A DNA stretch of 64,000 nt from Nocardiopsis eucommiae (GTDB taxonomy: Bacteria > Actinomycetota > Actinomycetes > Streptosporangiales > Streptosporangiaceae), in contig CP074402.1 in assembly GCA_018388625.1 (NCBI GenBank), positions 3,844,001 to 3,908,000 on the forward strand. Reading direction: 5' to 3'. The notes under the pieces were generated by a model. That model was not told where the DNA came from and did no database searches. It saw only the letters and a program-made list of their open reading frames with translations. How positions within the stretch are numbered: position 1 is the first letter of the stretch; each line of letters opens with the position of its first letter. The translations under genes were made by a program, and so were the position numbers. Below, in pieces: positions 61,063 to 64,000 of this stretch.

Positions 61063-62496
61063 TCAGCTGGCACCGAGGGCGACGGCGTCGCCGAGTCGGT
61101 GGACACGCAGGGAGTTGGTGGAACCGGTGGTTCCGGGCGGGCTCCCGGCGACGATGACCACCTTGTCGCCCTTGTGGTAGTCACCGATCTGGAGGAGTTC
61201 GGTCTCGACCTGGCGGACCATGTCGTCGGTGTTGTCGACCCACGGGACCAGGTTGCACTCGGTGCCCCAGGTCAGGGAGAGCGTGCCCCGGGTCTCGGCC
61301 TCGGTGGTGAAGGCCATGAGCGGGATGGGTGAGCGGTAGCGGGCCAGGCGCCGGGCGGTCTCACCGGACATGGTGAAGGCGACCAGGGCCTTGGCTCCGA
61401 CGGTGGCGCCGATCTCGGCGGCGGCGCGGGCGATGGCCCCGCCGGTGGTCTCCGGCACCCGGTTGAGGATGTGCGAGGCGCGCAGGGACTCCTGCTCGGC
61501 GGCGCTGACGATGCGTGCCATGGTCTCGACGGTCTCGATGGGGTACTGACCGACACTGGTCTCGCCGGAGAGCATGACGGCGTCGGCGCCGTCGAGGACG
61601 GCGTTGGCGACGTCGGAGGCCTCGGCCCGGGTGGGGCGGGGCGCGCTGATCATGGATTCGAGCATCTGCGTGGCGACGATGACCGGCTTGGCCTTGTCGC
61701 GGCAGCGTTCGATGGCGCGCTTCTGCACCATCGGGACGTTCTCCAGGGGCAGTTCGACGCCGAGGTCGCCGCGGGCGACCATGACGCCGTCGAAGACCTC
61801 GATGATGTCCTGGAGGCGCTCGACGGCCTGGGGCTTCTCGATCTTGGCGATGAGGGGGACGGTGACGCCCTCCTCGTCCATGATGCGGTGGCACTCCTCG
61901 GCGTCCGCGGGGCTGCGGACGAAGGAGAGGGCCACCATGTCGACGCCCTGGGCGAGGGCCCAGCGCAGGTCGGCCTCGTCCTTGTCGGTGAGGGCGGGCA
62001 CGCTGACGGCGACTCCGGGGAGGTTGAGTCCCTTGTGGTTGGAGACGGTGCCGCCGAAGATGACGCGGGTCTGGATGTCGGTGCTGGTGGTCTTGGTGCA
62101 CTCCAGCACGACGCGGCCGTCGTCGATGAGGACGCGGTCGCCGGGGCGGACGTCTCCGGGGAGCCCCTTGTAGGTGGTGGAGACGCGCTGGCGGTCGCCG
62201 GGCACGTCCTCGATGGTGATGGTGAACTCGTCGCCTGCGGCGAGGTCGACGGGTCCGTCGGGGAAGGTACCCACACGGATCTTGGGTCCCTGGAGGTCCG
62301 CGAGGACCCCCACCGCTCGGTTGGCGTCCGCCGCGGCCTGCCTGAGGTTGGCGAGGCTCGCGCGGTGGTCGTCGTGGGTTCCGTGGCTGAGGTTCAGACG
62401 GGCGACGTCGAGGCCCGCGTCGACGAGGCGCCGGAGGGTCTCCGGGCTCGAGGTGGCGGGGCCAAGGGTCGCAACGATTTTTGCTCGACGTGTCAC
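61063..62496 (-). CDS. pyk: Pyruvate kinase
   Basis: About 477 residues. RRAKIVATLGPATSS opens the barrel; LNLSHGTHDDH, the B domain, LIAKIEKPQAVERL with the catalytic Lys, MVARGDLGVELP with metal ligands, and IVATQMLESMI follow. The C-terminal regulatory domain begins near VSAAEQES. It converts phosphoenolpyruvate and ADP to pyruvate and ATP. I use GTG 62496; a GTG three codons upstream (62505) is also possible. Confidence 0.95.
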   Translation of the reverse strand: MTRRAKIVATLGPATSSPETLRRLVDAGLDVARLNLSHGTHDDHRASLANLRQAAADANRAVGVLADLQGPKIRVGTFPDGPVDLAAGDEFTITIEDVPGDRQRVSTTYKGLPGDVRPGDRVLIDDGRVVLECTKTTSTDIQTRVIFGGTVSNHKGLNLPGVAVSVPALTDKDEADLRWALAQGVDMVALSFVRSPADAEECHRIMDEEGVTVPLIAKIEKPQAVERLQDIIEVFDGVMVARGDLGVELPLENVPMVQKRAIERCRDKAKPVIVATQMLESMISAPRPTRAEASDVANAVLDGADAVMLSGETSVGQYPIETVETMARIVSAAEQESLRASHILNRVPETTGGAIARAAAEIGATVGAKALVAFTMSGETARRLARYRSPIPLMAFTTEAETRGTLSLTWGTECNLVPWVDNTDDMVRQVETELLQIGDYHKGDKVVIVAGSPPGTTGSTNSLRVHRLGDAVALGAS

Positions 62497-62659
62497 GTCT
62501 ATCACTTTAGAGCGTCTGGGGGATGGAGTGGTCTAAACCAGGTTGCGAATGCACGTATCTGAGGTGGAGCTGGGGCGAACGTGGTGACCCTGAGTGACGG
62601 GTGTGGAATGCGTGTCGTGGCCGTGTGGCCGCGTCCGGCGTTCGGTGAAGGGGTTTTCG

Positions 62660-63370
62660 GTGTTCGATCGTGCTGTGGTGGTGTCCGCTCTGGGTGCGGA
62701 GGTCGCGGCTCTGGAGGAGGTTCTCCTGGGTCTCTCGGAGTCCGAGGTGGTGTTGCCCACACGGTGTGCCCCGTGGGACGTGGCCGCGCTGTCGGTGCAC
62801 ACGGTGGGTTCGTTGCGCCAGGTGGCGGTGGCGCTGGACGGGGAGGAACCGGGTGTGTCGGCCCCGCTGGTGTCGGCTGCGGGGTACTACGTCCCGGAGG
62901 TGCGGTTCTCTCCGGCGGTGAACAGGGCACGGGTCGAGGGCGCGCTGGAGCGGGCGGCTCGACGCTCGGACGCGGCGGAGCCGGGCCGGGTGTTGCGCGG
63001 GTCCTGGGAGGCGTTGGCGGTGCGTCTGCCGGGTGAGCCGGAGGGGCGGCGGATCGTGACGCGGCACGGGGACCCGATGCTGGTGACGGACTACCTGGTG
63101 ACCCGCGTGGTGGAACTGGTGCTGCACGGGGTGGACCTGGCGGACGCGCTGGGCCGGGAGCCGTGGACGGCGGGGGCCGCGTTGGACGTCGTACGCGCGG
63201 TGCTGTTCGGGTCGGTGGAGCCGGGGGAGCTGGCGAGGGTGCTGCCGGACGGGGCGGGTGCCGGCGGTGCCTCGCTGGTGGCGGTGCGCGCGGTGACCGG
63301 GCGCTCGGACTCCGAGGTGGACCGGGCGGCGCTGGAGGCGGCCGGGGTGACGTTCCTGGCGTTGGGCTGA
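62660..63370 (+). CDS. Mycothiol-dependent maleylpyruvate isomerase-like (DinB-fold) protein
   Basis: GTG 62660 follows GAAGGGG. The N-terminal four-helix bundle carries CAPWDVAALSVHTVGSLRQV and VTRVVELVLHGVDLADALG, whose His and Glu residues fit the divalent-metal site of mycothiol-dependent isomerases. About 236 residues. The presence of such a protein agrees with a mycothiol-producing actinomycete. The reaction itself cannot be read. Confidence 0.78.
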   Translation: MFDRAVVVSALGAEVAALEEVLLGLSESEVVLPTRCAPWDVAALSVHTVGSLRQVAVALDGEEPGVSAPLVSAAGYYVPEVRFSPAVNRARVEGALERAARRSDAAEPGRVLRGSWEALAVRLPGEPEGRRIVTRHGDPMLVTDYLVTRVVELVLHGVDLADALGREPWTAGAALDVVRAVLFGSVEPGELARVLPDGAGAGGASLVAVRAVTGRSDSEVDRAALEAAGVTFLALG

Positions 63371-63471
63371 GCGGCCTCGACGGCCGCGGGCCACCCCGTG
63401 ATCTTCCGCGGGCGGCGGTCCGGTCCTCCTGACCGCCGCCCCTCCCTGGTCGGCGCTTCCCCGCGCGTTGC

Positions 63472-64000
63472 TCAGACGGCGTGGCGGGGTCGGGGCAGGT
63501 CGGGCTGCACGTGTCCGTAGGCCCGCAGGATGCGGAGCCGCTGGATGGTGCGCATGCCCTCGCGTTCGAGGGTGGCGACGGTGTCCCAGTCGTCCCAGCA
63601 GGCGTCCCAGCCCCCGTCGGGGCGCTGCTGGTCCTCGAAGGCCTGGAGGTTGCGTTCGATCTCCTGGTCGGTGAAGAGCGGCCGGGCGATGTGGCCCGGG
63701 TGCGAGGCGAGGTCCAGCGGCGTGTGGACGTGTCCGGTGGCGCGCGGGTGGACGTCGATGACGGCGCGGATCATGTGGGCGAGGTGGTTCATCGCGACGA
63801 TGGCTCGGGGGCGGTCGGGGACGTGTTGGAGGAAGCAGCAGAGCCCGATGGCCTCGTGCGGGTTGGTCCACTTGAGGGTGTCGATGTGCTTCCAGCAGTA
63901 GGCCGTGGCGAGGTCGCGCCAGGGGTGGGTGACGTTGTTCTTGTGGAGGAGCCCGGTGATCATCGCGGTGATGTCGAGGCGGCTGCCGAAGTCGTCGTTG
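63472..64000 (-). CDS. Terpene-cyclase/prenyltransferase-like repeat protein, C-terminal part only
   Basis: The frame stays open from the window end to the stop at 63472 (176 residues visible). It shows helical repeats and a QW-like motif QQRPDGGWDACWDDW, as in alpha/alpha-toroid squalene cyclase or prenyltransferase-like proteins. The conserved DLATAYCWKHIDTLKW and AIVAMNHLAHMI stretches look alpha-helical. No catalytic Asp-rich motif is in the visible part, so cyclase activity is not claimed. Confidence 0.65.
   Translation of the reverse strand, partial: NDDFGSRLDITAMITGLLHKNNVTHPWRDLATAYCWKHIDTLKWTNPHEAIGLCCFLQHVPDRPRAIVAMNHLAHMIRAVIDVHPRATGHVHTPLDLASHPGHIARPLFTDQEIERNLQAFEDQQRPDGGWDACWDDWDTVATLEREGMRTIQRLRILRAYGHVQPDLPRPRHAV

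Overview
The window is about 64 kb of very GC-rich DNA with strong G/C bias at codon third positions and frequent GTG and TTG starts. Its housekeeping order (der-cmk-tyrA-aroH-rluB-scpB-scpA-parA-xerD-nudix-pyrG, uvrB-coaE-rpsA-arfB-polA, liv transporter-ANTAR regulator-pyk) is typical of actinomycetes. The protein style suggests a Nocardiopsis-like member of the Streptosporangiales; genus is inference only.

Layout. 1-5.5 kb: the start of a secreted protein, an S9 peptidase, an HxlR regulator facing a VOC protein, then a lower-GC stretch with one orphan gene against tRNA-Pro(GGG). 5.6-21 kb: an accessory block with a membrane protein, a Tat-exported metallophosphatase, an EamA exporter facing a LysR gene, a flavin monooxygenase coupled to a quinone reductase, an alcohol dehydrogenase, a DUF2975/HTH pair with an apparently leaderless promoter, RidA, a P-loop protein, a second identical tRNA-Pro, an AraC/reductase pair, DUF523 and an MHS-type transporter. 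21-34 kb: a long leftward housekeeping run for chromosome segregation (ParA, a ribbon-helix-helix protein, ScpA, ScpB, XerD), rRNA modification (RluB with a huge Arg/Gly/Asp-rich tail), aromatic amino acids (AroH, TyrA), and nucleotide and ribosome functions (Cmk, Der, PyrG). 34-47 kb: HMG-CoA lyase-like enzyme, acetyltransferases, UvrB, CoaE, ribosomal protein S1, ArfB and PolA. 47-55 kb: a branched-chain amino acid ABC transporter with two tandem binding proteins converging on livHMGF, then an ANTAR response regulator. 55-64 kb: tRNA-Leu with an adjacent HTH/LAGLIDADG protein, a divergent beta-lactamase module (class A lipoprotein enzyme, LysR regulator, cytosolic penicillin-recognising-type protein), DUF1266, pyruvate kinase, a mycothiol-type isomerase and a terpene-cyclase-like fragment.

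A feature that affects almost every interpretation is that about 32 single-base losses, nearly all in C or G runs, break about 25 genes between 3.1 and 53.7 kb, including der, pyrG, polA, uvrB, parA and xerD. The reading frames rejoin perfectly when one base is restored, so I treat these as consensus errors in the sequence and annotate the whole genes. From about 54 kb onward I saw no such breaks.

The best leads for new biology are the orphan gene at the tRNA-Pro 3' end with a 13-bp att-like repeat, the beta-lactamase sensor/regulator module, the tRNA-linked HTH-LAGLIDADG protein, the disordered tail of RluB, and the LivH permease with an exported N-terminal domain.
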